Below are positions 32,250 to 43,739 of a stretch of 64,000 nt of DNA, in pieces. The notes beneath the pieces were generated by a model. It was not told the origin of the DNA. It ran no database searches and saw nothing but the letters and a program-made list of their open reading frames with translations. The number at the start of each line of letters is the position of its first letter. Within the stretch, counting starts at the first letter, position 1. The position numbers and the translations under genes were made by a program. Source of the stretch: Bactericera cockerelli. Its lineage: Eukaryota; Arthropoda; Insecta; Hemiptera; Triozidae. The stretch lies in NCBI GenBank assembly GCA_024516035.1, contig CM044959.1:27616605-27680604 (forward strand), in the 5' to 3' direction.

Positions 32250-33360
32250 TTTTAATCGGACTCGATATTGGAAAAATTATGGTAATGATGATTAACACAA
32301 ATGTGTGTCATCTCTAACATCAATTTTGTCCTTGAATGATGGTTGTTTGGGTGAGACCTGACCTGAATGGACAATTAAACTAATGGAGACATTATATATT
32401 TTTATGATACCATAGTTAAAATGAAATTAGGTAATTAGAAAACGTATAAATTATACCTATTTAGTGAATTTTAGTGGGTCTACATTTCTCAGAAGATTCA
32501 ATAACTTGATTAAATCGTTAGACTAAAAGTGAATTTGAAGTCTTCTACGTCTAGAGAATATTTCTTATCGAAGGATGATCTCAGAATGACGTACCCTCTT
32601 TACTATGACTTAAAGAAGAAGAAAAAAAACTTCCAGGAAAAGCTAGGACTTATGAGGTCCTATTCGGGCAATTAATTTAATGGTCTAATACTTAAATGTA
32701 CAATTTTACTGTGGGTACAATGGTACATACACAGTAGAAATTAAACACTAACACGTACCTAAACATAGCATTTAATATATTCGGGTAAGGACAATAAGTT
32801 ATTGGTTCCCTTGTAGTAACTACTGGTTGTACATGTACATTATCCTGAGATAGTAGGTATGTAACTAGATATAATTTTTATATACAATATAGTTATAATT
32901 CTGCATCAACTTATACCAGACTATACCTACGGGTAGGTAGTCGAACATGTGGATATAAGAGAGACTAGGATAAAAGAAAACGGTTTCCAGGTAAGGGAAA
33001 CTAAATCTTTATAAGACAAACAAACAATCATGAGAAAAATATGGTCCCTTGAGTTCTCTATGTATGTATTGTTGTTTTCATGTATGTATTGCAGATTCCA
33101 CTGTATTATTATAGTAACGTCATATATATCAATTTAGGTATGTGAAATTCGGGGCTAATCTGGATGCACAAAGACTCCTGTACCTGTGCTGTGCTGTAGT
33201 GGGCGGTCGTGTGGTGAAAGGATACATGGACCTATTGATTTGAGAATTTCACCTTAAATAAATGACGACAATACAACTGCTCTATGAAAGAGACTTGCCT
33301 GAGAATTTGAACGCAGAAACTTCTTGAATTTTTTTTTTATCATGCCACAGTATTTCATCA
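32250..33360. other. AT-rich intergenic stretch, no gene seen
   Basis: There are no exons or tandem arrays. A TGGTCCCTTGAGTTCTC fragment of the pogo-like MITE family is present near 33041. Confidence 0.4.
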
Positions 33361-33364
33361 CGAA

Positions 33365-33835
33365 TTTGGTCCTTTTTTTGAGAACAAAAATTAAATGGTT
33401 TCCGTCATTTTTGAGTGGTGGTATGTTGATGTGATTCAAAACTTTTCTGGGACAGCTCTTACAGTTATGGGTTTGCCTGATGATGATTGGTTCCAACATG
33501 ATCGTGCTACGGCCCATACAGCCTCCCAATTTTTTTTGGAGACTAATGTTTTCTGAACGGCTGATCTCCAGTCGAGAAAAACTCCCTTGCTTGGCACGCT
33601 CGCTGGATCTAGCGCTTCTTGATTTTTTCTTCATTACCTGGCGTTATATGAAGATGAGGTTTTGAAACATAGCCCAAAAAAACTATGAGCTGAAGATAAG
33701 TATTATTCGTCAATAAATTCCACGTATCCCCGTCGAAATGTTGGGACGTGTTTACTGAAGTTTCCAAAATAGCCTACAGTCATGTAATGACAAAGGCAGC
33801 CATCACCTTCAAGATATTGTGTTCAATACTACTAG
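33365..33835 (+). pseudogene. decayed Tc1/mariner-type transposase
   Basis: In shifting frames the plus strand gives FGPFFENKN, WFQHDRATAHTASQFFLETN, ERLISS, a broken ARSLDLALLDFF (compare the usual ARSPDLTPLDFFLW) and IPVEMLGRV before HHLQDIVF. These follow the order of the C-terminal half of IS630-Tc1-mariner transposases, including the HD-ATAHT and DL--LDFF segments that hold catalytic acids. At least three frame breaks and internal stops make it inactive. Open frames annotated on either strand here are pieces of it. Confidence 0.8.
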
Positions 33836-34483
33836 AAGAGAAAATTTATACATTTGTCCTAAGAATTTTTCAAACTGAACTGTGTCAATAATGTTTAAAG
33901 GGATATACAAGAGCCTTCTTCATTCCGTAGTGAAAGCAACAGATATAATATAGCTAATCCCTATGTATTTAGACGCTAAGTTCATTTAAGGGCAGCCTTG
34001 CTCTAGGTTTTAAACAAGGATTTTACATGTTCTAAGTAACCACCGTATAACTAGACTCTCTTAATGATAATTACTTCCAAAACCTCTTCTCGTCGAGAAT
34101 GGTCTAGCATTGAAAGAGCAGAGTAGACTCCTGAGGGAATGATAATCGAACCCATACATCATAAAAGCAAGGTTGATGAGATATTGAGTATGTTAATGAC
34201 GTGGTCATTATTTAGTTCCAATGCATATTAATAAAATAGGTACTCGTTAAAAACAAGTTCATAGCATTGGTTTTTACTTCCCAAAGGTTAGTTAATATGA
34301 GTAGAGAAGTCAGACATAAATATGAGACACGAAGTATAGGTACACATATTTTTATATTTATAATACCTAGGTAGATAACTCTCTCATTAAACTAATTATT
34401 TTAAGTGCAGTTAGATTAACAGCTACTGCAATTATTTTCAATCTCAATTTGTATAATAAACTCGAGATTTCTTATTAAACTTC

Positions 34484-34883
34484 AACCAAGGAAAGACGGA
34501 AAATTTGTTGTATGTGATGCAACATGTGGAGATACTGTGGCCCCATCACCTATTGAGTGTTCAGCGCGGCAAGTTGGTAGAGTGGTCACAATCCGAGCAA
34601 CGCAGAAGAAGAATAAGTACAGACCGATTGGAGAAGATCATTATAAGATGTGTTTGTTCCGTTCTCCGTTGAAACCCTTGGACAATGTTGTGAGGAGGCC
34701 AAGATGCTTGTGAAGGAAGAGTTGGGCAGCGATTAGTTAAGCGTACTGGTGAAAGAAGGGCTGCTCCGTTCCTTAGTCAAATAATTTCACTCACCATTCA
34801 GCGAGGAAATTCTGCAGCAGTGATGGCAGTGGGCACTGTGCCAAGATCCTCAAAGATGGAGGAGATATTTTATATTTTGTTTT
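34484..34883 (+). pseudogene. retroelement remnant, C-terminal reverse-transcriptase polyprotein
   Basis: Translations in changing frames give VCDATCGDTVAPS, then KKNKYRPIGEDHY, and finally ISLTIQRGNSAAVM with MEEIFYIL. This resembles the terminal region of certain non-LTR polyproteins, which carry DVTC-DTLAPS and ISIAIQRGNAAS motifs. It is heavily frameshifted. Confidence 0.6.
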
Positions 34884-35281
34884 AGAAAATATTAATAAAA
34901 TTTGATTATTCATAAAAAATTAACTCCAATAGTCGGACTTGTACTAGGTAAATACAAAAGTTCTGCGACAGCAACCATTTATAAGTAATCTTGTTGAATG
35001 TTGATAAGCTCAAGAGCTTTTTCTATCGAAAAATAAACCTACAAATTTAGAATTTATACCCTTCCTTTTTGATAATCTAGAATTCTAGAAGCTAGATGAT
35101 AAAAAAGAAGGATTTTTCTATCTAGATTGCAGATACTAAAAGAAATATCTGCGAAAAATTTCAACTGCTCAGGTGGGTATTGCAATGAAGGATACACAAT
35201 GATTGTGATAAGTGAAATGGCGTGTAAGGAATAAGTGCAAGTAATGTGAAACAGTCCCTTTGCAAGTATCTACCTAGGTAT

Positions 35282-36105
35282 GTCCGTGTGGCTCTCGGCT
35301 AAGAATTAGACCACGGGTTGTTCCCCCTGTCGTAAAAGGCGACTAACAGGAACATCTCTCAGAAGCTGTTAAAAAGCTTCATAAAAGAGATTTATAAAAC
35401 TCTCAGGAGCTGCTGGAAGGCGGTTCGAATGGCTGCTCAAAGCCATAGAGCCACTTTCCAGTAAAAAGCACCAAAAAGAAGCCTAGTTCAGAAGAAACCA
35501 CTTTAGAGCATCAGGGTGAGAAGCTAATGGAGCAGAAGAGGCAGAAGATGCCAACAACCTCAACTATACTCTCTTGTAGAGATAGTTCAGAGGTGGCATT
35601 CGAAACCCCAACTGCTTCTCAAAGCTTTATAAACAGTCCTTTGAAAGTGGGAGTAATTCTGAAGAAGTTCCCAAATGAGTCCCGGCCACAGGCAGGCGAA
35701 AATGTTCCTAACTTATTCGCCCAAAAGAGCAAATGAAATGCTCTGTCTGAGCAAAGAGGAATCCTTACTGGCTTTTAACAGGCCACTGTAGCCTCAACTA
35801 CCGTCTGAACAAATGGACATTGCTCAAGACCTAAAATGCAGTCTCTGTAAAGAGGCCCCAGAGACAGCAAAAACACATTCTCTGTGAATGTGGAGCAGCC
35901 TCACACGCTCGACTGAAACACTTCTCAAGGCTGATTCTAACACCTAAAGAAGTTACCGAAATCAGTCCTAAAAGAATCTTAAGCTACATTAATAGCTTTG
36001 ATCTCTTTTAGAGTTACAGGGGCATGTCACAAAAGATCTATTTAAGGTCGCAGTGATAAAGAGCTTTCGTAGCCGATAGCCCTACTTATACCAATACCAA
36101 TACCA
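35282..36105 (+). mobile_element. 5'-truncated non-LTR retrotransposon remnant
   Basis: It contains CCCCCTGTCGTAAAAGGCGA, a phrase typical of insect non-LTR untranslated regions. Further on, frame-broken LLTGHCSLNYRLNKW, CSLCKEAPE, HILCECGAASHARLKHF and ISPKRILSYINSF form the zinc-knuckle-like tail found after the RNase H domain in Jockey/R1-like elements. It ends in a TATACCAATACCAATACC tail. Confidence 0.7.
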
Positions 36106-36734
36106 ATCTACCTAGGTATATAAAAAAAACCATTAGGTATACCCTTTCTCAGAATGAGGTAAGAAGTTCACAGTTCCAAGTAGTTTTCTGGTATTATTTT
36201 ACACTAAATATAAAAATATTACCCGTTGATTGTAAAATTTTCATTTTCTTCTGTTTCTAATTTTTTTCCTAAACCTTGAAATCACTGGACTCGGATCAGA
36301 TCAGATCAAAATCTTGTTTCAGATCACTTTGATTGATTAATTTGCACCTGAAAGATTGCATCAGAAAACAATCTCATCCGACTGGGACTGGTCAGTGGAA
36401 GGATTAGGTCATAATTAATGTCTTGTGACTTGAAATTAATTAATCACAGACCGTGCATGTGGTTTTCCCATGGATTGACGGATACTTGAAGCGAAACTAA
36501 CATCACTTGTATTCGTTGTACATACATATGTATGTTGTACATATTTGTTTGACACACCGCACACCGCGCACCGCTCACATACTTGTTATATACCTATTCT
36601 TTAATTTATTTTCAATTTATTTATTTTTACAAATAAAAAACTTCGTCCATCCTATTCAATTAGATCTGTTTAGGTATATACGTAAATTAAATCAAACAGC
36701 AGCTATGTACTATAGATTCGATGCTTGAGGTCTG

Positions 36735-36980
36735 AGTTGTAGCTTTTCCAATGTCCATCCTGTAGTATGGTTTCCCTCTGATGGGCGAAGAGTGACACAA
36801 TACGAGTGACACAATTTCCCTCGTACTTCCCACGTATGTGTTACGTCAACAGGAGCGTACCGAAAGTTGTCCCTGACAAACAGCTGTAACCAAATTATAA
36901 ATACACATTTTTGTGGAACCTGTGCTGTGGTCCGAACCCTGGACCTTCCCTTCCGCAGGCGAGTAATAACCACTGGGATA
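36735..36980 (-). repeat. SINE family A, reverse
   Basis: It starts on the plus strand with the complement of the 3' end (CTGATGGGCGAAGAGTGACA) and ends in the tRNA-like head region near 36980. Confidence 0.65.
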
Positions 36981-36999
36981 ATCGTGCACTCAAACCTCA

Positions 37000-38480
37000 G
37001 TGGCACACACGCACACTTGTGCAAATCTCATTTATGTACTTTGTACATATTTATTGCACAATTCGTAATATCCTGGTTGGCATTGGCAAAGGCATGGAGA
37101 AAGGAGACAGCTTATATTATTGAGCAAAGAGTGCCAAAACCACACAGATTATACAAGAATATACCCATCGATTCTATCACAAGATAATCTCAGCAGGTCC
37201 TACTCTTGCATAATTTTTTAGGTATCTACCTGCCGAATTTATGAGGTATCTACCTGCCGATATACCAATAAGATTTAAATAAAGTTGAAAAATATACATA
37301 ATATAAAAGGACGAAGATATAAATATAATGTACAGGTTTTTAATACCTAAAGCTCAAGTTAGTTTCTGAACGAATGTAAAGAAGTTACAAGAAGGTGTCT
37401 CAAGGATTTGGCATTTTGTTTTTATAAGTTGCAGAATTTCAACATGGGTGCGCCAAATAGCACCATAATCTGATTCGACTAATTTAACCAGTTTGGTTAC
37501 TACATAGAATTCTGTATGTTATGAATGTTGATCTTGACCATATTTTTTTCTTTCGTTCTGAGTATTAAAGTGGCTTTCTACAACTGGAGGGTGATTTTTT
37601 CCATAACCTACCTAATATCTAAAATCCAAACACTGATAATGATTCACTCTCTGATTTTACCAAATAGTAGAGGTAACTTTTTCAGTTAAAAAGTGAAATA
37701 CAAAGCACGTAAGATTATGTTACTAAAATAAAAATAACCTTTACGATTAGAAATAAAATATGTAATAATATTTAAAATCCATTTACATATTCATTCATTC
37801 ATATAATCAACAGAACTGCGAAACGGTTAGAGCAAATGACTCGCAATTTGGCTCAGAGACTCCTTTTGGTATTAAGATGTGTACTATGAAAGTATTTTTA
37901 AAATTCCAAAAAGAACCCCAGCCACGGACTAAAACATCACTGGCGACAAAGTTCCGGATTTTAGCTATAGTAATATAAATAGGTATGTAAAAAATGAAAT
38001 CCTTTTACTTTCAAAACTGAAAAATACAAAATAACCAAGGGACAGTTCAGGGACTAGCTATTACCATTCATAAGCACAATGTACCAACAAAATATATTAA
38101 ACGAATATGTTTGGTTTGACTTTAGCTCGTTGAATAAACGTTCTTAGCATTAGAGCTTCCTGAGAAATCCGACACCAATATGCATGGTAGAATGTGGGAA
38201 TGATATTAGTTATTCTTTCGCTTGCCATATTTTTACCATCCCCTAGCTTCTGCTGGAAAATAAGGACGGACTAACAAAAAATGGCATTTCTTCTAAAGAT
38301 ATAGCACAAGGTGGGTTAAAGTCAATTATATGTATGTACAGTGTACATAAATATTAAGCAATGATCATGAGTTATTAGTTAATCATGAACAATACCAAAG
38401 CTATAGGGTTATATCATTTATAGAATCTGTGACGACTGTGTTTGGATAAAGTGATATACACAGCTTTGTCCTATTACTAA
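37000..38480. other. intergenic stretch with one repeat, no gene seen
   Basis: 37795-37990 repeats the 18150-18320 sequence. The rest is AT-rich and holds no recognisable exon. Confidence 0.4.
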
Positions 38481-38499
38481 AGTCTTCTTTTAGCTAGAT

Positions 38500-38645
38500 C
38501 TAGGGCAGACGTTTTTGTAATACCTCTGTGGCGCTAAGTCACGGATTGCGTACTGTGTAAGATAGGGAAAACCGACGCTCAGCAATGACTTGTGATATAG
38601 AATTTGTCTGTTAATGTCGCCCCTAGTGTTCTTAGGTTCAATTTC
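38500..38645. repeat. short repeat with TTTTTGTAATACCTCTGTGG
   Basis: It is about 140 bp long. Copies are at 40138-40265, 46280-46400 and 58198-58345 (reverse). One side reads GTCGCCCCTAGTGTT, the other GTTTTTGTAATACCTCTGTG. It is probably a MITE. Confidence 0.65.
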
Positions 38646-38730
38646 GGATCTGAGCAAAATATTTCTCGACACAGATACCCAACACATGCATATCAAGCAA
38701 AGCTGTTACCGAATTTAATGGATATCTTAC

Positions 38731-38895
38731 ACATGGGCGTAGCCAGGATTTTGGCTAGGGGGGCAGCTAATAAGGAAAATCAATAATACCTAGTGAACAA
38801 TCAATAATACCTAGTGTTGTATACTACCTGAAATTTTCTAGGGGGGGGGGGGGGGGCAGCTGCCCCTCGCCTACACCCCCCTGGCTACGCCCATT
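38731..38895. mobile_element. foldback MITE with ATGGGCGTAGCCAGG ends
   Basis: ATGGGCGTAGCCAGGATTTT at the left is inverted as CCTGGCTACGCCCAT at the right. The interior has a G14-type run followed by CAGCTGCCCC. An internal direct repeat AATCAATAATACCTAGTG is present. Confidence 0.8.
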
Positions 38896-39204
38896 ATCCA
38901 GAGTCCTGTTCGATAGCTATGTATATCTGCAAACACAGAGAGTTTTCAGACAAGCAAGTTCTCAGATGACCCCAACGACCCAGTCACCCAGTATTAGGAC
39001 CCCCATCGTCGACAACAAAGTACACACTCCTCGACAACTTGGGATCCATGTGAAGAAAGTTTCACGGTGCTTTTGTAAGAGGAATATTGTTTACAAGACA
39101 ATATTAATAGCTCACTCAGATAATGGACCACGTAATGTTTGCCTTCACAATGAGAGTGGTAATGACCACGTGGAACAACATGACATGCTCGTGATGAAGT
39201 TATT

Positions 39205-39365
39205 ATTGAGTAATCATGGGACAAAGATTTTGACAGATACATATTTATACTACATATTGTTGAGTTATCATGGGGAAAAGATTTTGACAGATACATATAC
39301 TACATATTATTGAGTAATCATGGGGAAAAGATTTTGACAAATACATACACTACAAACATAATAGT
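39205..39365. repeat. three-unit tandem repeat of about 50 bp
   Basis: GAGTAATCATGGG(A/G)AAAGATT, then TTGACAGATACAT, occurs three times. It produces the overlapping open frames seen here. Confidence 0.75.
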
Positions 39366-40509
39366 ATGTTATAAAGATGTAGATGAATATATTGGACAAG
39401 AAAAGGTACCTATACGTGTGACACCCAAATCAAATCAAATAAGTTTTATTGTGATATCGTTTACATTTACATTTTTCACAATTTACAATGTATAATACGT
39501 ACAACTAAGTGCTTAAAACTAATTCTACAAAAATACAAAATTAAGTGGAACAATGTGAATCATAGAGGAAAATATAATCTGTAATATGTTTTTAAAGAGA
39601 TCAAAGTACTTACAATTTGGGCTAAGTGTCTAATGCTAAAAATAAAGTTTCAATTAATTTTGTAAAACAATTCAAGTTAGAAGAAAGGTCTAAAATTTTA
39701 TGGTGCTCGTTAAATAGTGTTTGAGCTCTAATGATAGGCGATAAAGGCTGGGAAAGGGAAACCCGAATATAATATGTATTGGGTTCCTGATTGAAAAGAT
39801 GTGTAAAAGAACTGGTGTAGGACTGGGTATTCTAAGCGAATGGAAACCAAAATGTATTTTTATAAATATGAAAAAATTAGAAATATTATCTGTGTAACAT
39901 AAGTATAAAGTAAAATTGTGGGGGTTAAAATAGAGATTAAGAAATCTTTAACATAGAAATAGCCCCAGGAGGGATCAGCCATGCCTCTGTGAACGTTCCA
40001 GGCGACGTGAATCAGCGAAACGCGGTGGGAAATTCTGAAAATATTGCATTTTTTTGTGCAAACGCCTAATATATTTGCAAGGTATGCATTGTGCAAAAGA
40101 TTAAGAACGGAGACTGGGTACGACTTTCAGGGCGAAATTTATAGATGTTTTTGTAATACCTCTGTGGCGCTAAGTCTCGGATTGCGTACTGTCTAAGGTG
40201 GGGAAAACCGATGCTAAGCGATGATTTAATTTATCGATTTTGTCTATTAATTTCGCCCTTAGATTTGAAATTCACAGTTTTATAAAACCCGTTAGGTGGT
40301 GCTAAATGCCTTGTTTTAAAATTTTATCTGTAAATAATCAACAAAGTAGATACCAGAAAACGAAATAATACGGTAGTTCGATACGCCAAGTCGCACCCTA
40401 CGCAAACTATATGTATTGTGTAACTATAACGATATGTATGTATTACACAAAAACCAACTCTGCAAATGAAGTGCACTTATTCTTAGTTTGATTAACCATC
40501 CTAACTCTT

Positions 40510-40573
40510 ATGCCGGGTCCACACTAAGCGAACATTGTTAGCTAACAATGTTCGCTTAGTGTGGACCCGGCAT
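40510..40573. repeat. perfect 64-bp palindrome without spacer
   Basis: ATGCCGGGTCCACACTAAGC at the left edge is exactly mirrored by GCTTAGTGTGGACCCGGCAT at the right, through a centre GTTAGCTAAC. All 32 base pairs match. Confidence 0.95.
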
Positions 40574-40847
40574 TAGATACGATGGACTGCCTGGACTTCT
40601 GACATTTCCTGCAAGAGTTTCACCAAAGGTGATAGATACCACGGCTACGTGTAAATAGTAAACACATCAAATAAATCTCCCGTGAGTAAATATTTTATCA
40701 AATCAATGGAATCACACGACTGAAGTCTATTCATTAAGTGATTTCTAATTTGTGGGATTGGGCAGATGGGTTGTCAAATCGTGCGATCTAGGCAGGAATG
40801 TCTTATCTGAGAGCTCACAGGGAGAAGGATTATAATTTTATAATATT

Positions 40848-41090
40848 ACTAGCGGGCTGTCGCCCGCTTTGCGGGCCGAGGCATGGCCGTGAAAGCAAAA
40901 AATCCTTTTTCGCCAATGGCAGGTGTTGTAGTGGGAATTTCGAAAAATCCCGTCTTATTGCACATCTAGACTATAAGACAAAGCTACCTACCAAATTTCA
41001 GCTTCCTAGGACTTACCAGTTCGGAGAAACAGTGATGAATCAGTTAGTGAGTGAGTCAGTCAGTCAGTGAGTGAAACTCTCTTTTAAAAT
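40848..41090 (+). repeat. CTAGCGGGCTGTCGCCCGC-headed repeat
   Basis: It starts ACTAGCGGGCTGTCGCCCGC and ends in a GTGAGTCAGTCAGTCAGTGA run. It is similar in start to the 23351 and 49553 repeats. Confidence 0.6.
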
Positions 41091-41636
41091 TTAGATAACA
41101 GCTCTTACCGGAAGAAGGATTATATTTTTATAATAGTCAAAGCTGCATTTAAGAAATTTCCGGTCCCTTGAGTTTTCTTATATCCAGGTTCGTTGGGTGG
41201 TTCTACACTTACTAGTAAGGGGTAACGGAAGTCACCCCCTTACGACAGAAATGACAGATGTTACTTGGACCCTATATCTTGAGTTGCTAGACACAAAACA
41301 AGGTGCCTGGTTCTCCAGGTACCTTAGTGTGATAGTATAGTGCATACTCATATTATTATATTATTTTTATTAATTTTAAGTACTTTGTTCTTTATTATGT
41401 TATTGTTATGAAATTATGTACAAATAAAGCACAATTCTTGTTAAAAAAAATTGCTTTGAGTATTAAATTCTAATTACTGCTCAAAAAGATACAAAAAAAA
41501 AATCTCAGGAGGAATCAAAAAAAGTATTAGCTTTTTGAGCCACGATAGCCAAGAAAAATTGAGCAGCCATGCAGAGGAAATATGGTATGAACTATTATTT
41601 GCGCTTGAGCACTACAGCCTGAGCATACACTTTAGT

Positions 41637-42047
41637 GGAAGGTAACCACCAGGCGAGGTTAACACTAAAAGGATTTTCTATCACCTAACCCTGAGAATCT
41701 TATCATTATAATAATAATATAATATAATAATATCGCCTTATTTATACTGCCCGATTAAGACTAGTCCCATTATTCCGGCAGTAAGCCCAAGACGCATTCT
41801 TATGTGGTAAAAATCCCAAATGGGAGGATAACTTGTCATGTCCGGCTGGGTTTCGAACCCACGACATCTGGATTCTCTTGGTTCACAGAGTGCCGCCTTT
41901 ACCACTGAGCTACCCAGACAGACATTATGTGGTCATATACTAAAATAAATGAGGAAAAATGCATGCATTGTATGGGATTAGAACCAACGGATCTATACGC
42001 TACCTGGATTACCAAACTAGCGCCTTAACCACTTGACTACCAATGCA
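41637..42047 (-). repeat. family B SINE interrupted by a family C SINE
   Basis: The B element appears as a 3' part (41637-41700, GTGGAAGGTAACCACCAGGC) and a head (41925-42047, ending GCATTGGTAGTCAAGTGG on the minus strand). Between them, 41725-41922 is a nearly complete reverse family C element (GCTGGGTTTCGAACCCACGA). Family C therefore inserted after B. Confidence 0.85.
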
Positions 42048-42446
42048 TGTTTTCCAGTGTGCTGTTGTTTTTGTGGGCTGCACAGCCAGGTTGCCAAGGA
42101 AGCCTACGTCTACAACAATAAGATTTTTCTCAGCGGTTATTTCAACAGTTACGAACCCCTGACCACCAGAATACAAGACACCGCAGTGGACTTCGGTACA
42201 GAGCCGCTCCAAATCAGAACTCTCCTCAGCGGTGCTCTTTGTCTCTGGGTTTAAGCTAAGTAAATAGTTATGTGAACACGTAAGGCTCGTACGCAGCAGA
42301 AGGGAGAGAGCGATGGAATAATTTATGGTTATGACCATTTTATTGCTCCCCGATGCTTCCTCCCCCGGACGAAACGGAGAAGATCGGTATAGTTCTCGGT
42401 GCCCATTAGATAAGAAAAATTCTAAGTCCAAAAAGTGGTTGCTCAT
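42009..42446 (-). CDS. unassigned 145-codon open frame, partly over a SINE head
   Basis: The middle reads TKSTAEESSDLERLCTEVHC and GFVTVEITAEKNLIVVDVGF, with balanced composition in an AT-rich surrounding. The last residues run into the family B SINE, so any real protein would have ended or spliced earlier. I know no family for it; it could be a pseudo-exon or a retroelement piece. Confidence 0.2.
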   Translation of the reverse strand: MSNHFLDLEFFLSNGHRELYRSSPFRPGEEASGSNKMVITINYSIALSLLLRTSLTCSHNYLLSLNPETKSTAEESSDLERLCTEVHCGVLYSGGQGFVTVEITAEKNLIVVDVGFLGNLAVQPTKTTAHWKTCIGSQVVKALVW

Positions 42447-42449
42447 TCA

Positions 42450-43730
42450 ACTAACAGATAACTAACTCAATTTTAATAATGGAAAAAGTTTGCAAAGAGT
42501 GTTAATAGACAATATAACAAGCTAAGTCATTAGTCATTAACACATTACATTAGTTTACATTACTTTCCGAGATCAGTAAGACCATCACAAAAATGGAAAA
42601 TCTCAAGCCGGCATAAGAAGTCAGAACCATTTGCCCCATTTGTATTAAAATCTCTTATTCCTAACTAGCTCCATCCCAACACTTGGTCGTATTAAAAGTG
42701 TAACTGGCATTCTTTTTCTTCTTTGATTTCGCCTTTTTCCAAACCTGACCAGTGCCGAACCAGCATTGGTCAACCTTTCGAGCTTGAGGTTGTTTGGTTC
42801 TAGTACTCTTACTTGCACTTTTAAGGCTGGTTGCCCTTCCTAAAGCGAAGCCTGGAAGGGCGCCACAGATTTGAAAAGCAAGTGGTCGAGCCACTGGTAA
42901 CGTATCTGTTTAACGTCTCCCAGCAAGACAGACTGGTGTTCTTCTTCAAACTGGAAAAAGCACTTTCTATAAAACATCAGTTTTAATTGAATTTATCAGT
43001 CTATATTGCGAGTACAGAAGATTAGATTGATAATAAAGACACCCAGAAGGTAAAATCGAAGTATTTAATAAATATACCTACTCAGAACATCGTTTCAGAA
43101 TTATTCAATTTGGAAAAAGACATTTTTGTAACAAAAGAATTTTTTGAATAACAAGGAAACTGATATAAATTTCAGTCCTATAAAATAATTCATGTCATTG
43201 TAGTGCATTTATGAGAGTGAGAGTTGAGGAGTTGGATCAAAATTCGGTGCCGTATGAATTGATATTCATTTTTGGTGTTTTATTATAAATTTATGAAAGA
43301 TACCAGATAATGGGTTACCCATATAATTAAAGGATTTCTTCACCCTGGTGTGTTTTTCTCACCCAATATACAGGATGTTACTTCACGATGGTGAGAAACA
43401 TGGGTGGTAGCGGGTAGAGTAGGAATTAGAGAGAAAAGAAGAAGAAAAAATCGAGAGTATAGAACACTAAAACAGTCGAGAGGACTGTTAAAGACTTCAT
43501 AATACACGAAGATAAAAAAAACACAATACTTCCGATTTCTAATATTGGAAATTTATCGGACACTAAAAGGAGTGTAATCTCCTGCCGCATAGTAGCTAAC
43601 GTAAACTGAGTTGGCCATTGATCATTGATTGTGTGATAAAAAGTGCTTTAATTTCGCAATCTAATTCATCCAGTAGCAATAATGTATGCAACTGAGGTGT
43701 AGTGATTTAACAAGAAGAGACTCCGGCCTT
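42450..43730. other. intergenic stretch, no gene seen
   Basis: A 77-codon minus-strand open stretch at 42661-42894 with lysine-rich residues resembles nothing known. An AATACTTCCGATTTC fragment lies near 43525. Confidence 0.4.
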
Positions 43731-43739
43731 AGCTGAACT

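Noticed and set aside
33254..33665. Two overlapping open frames as host genes
   Set aside because: They are opposite-strand pieces of a frame-broken Tc1/mariner-type transposase.
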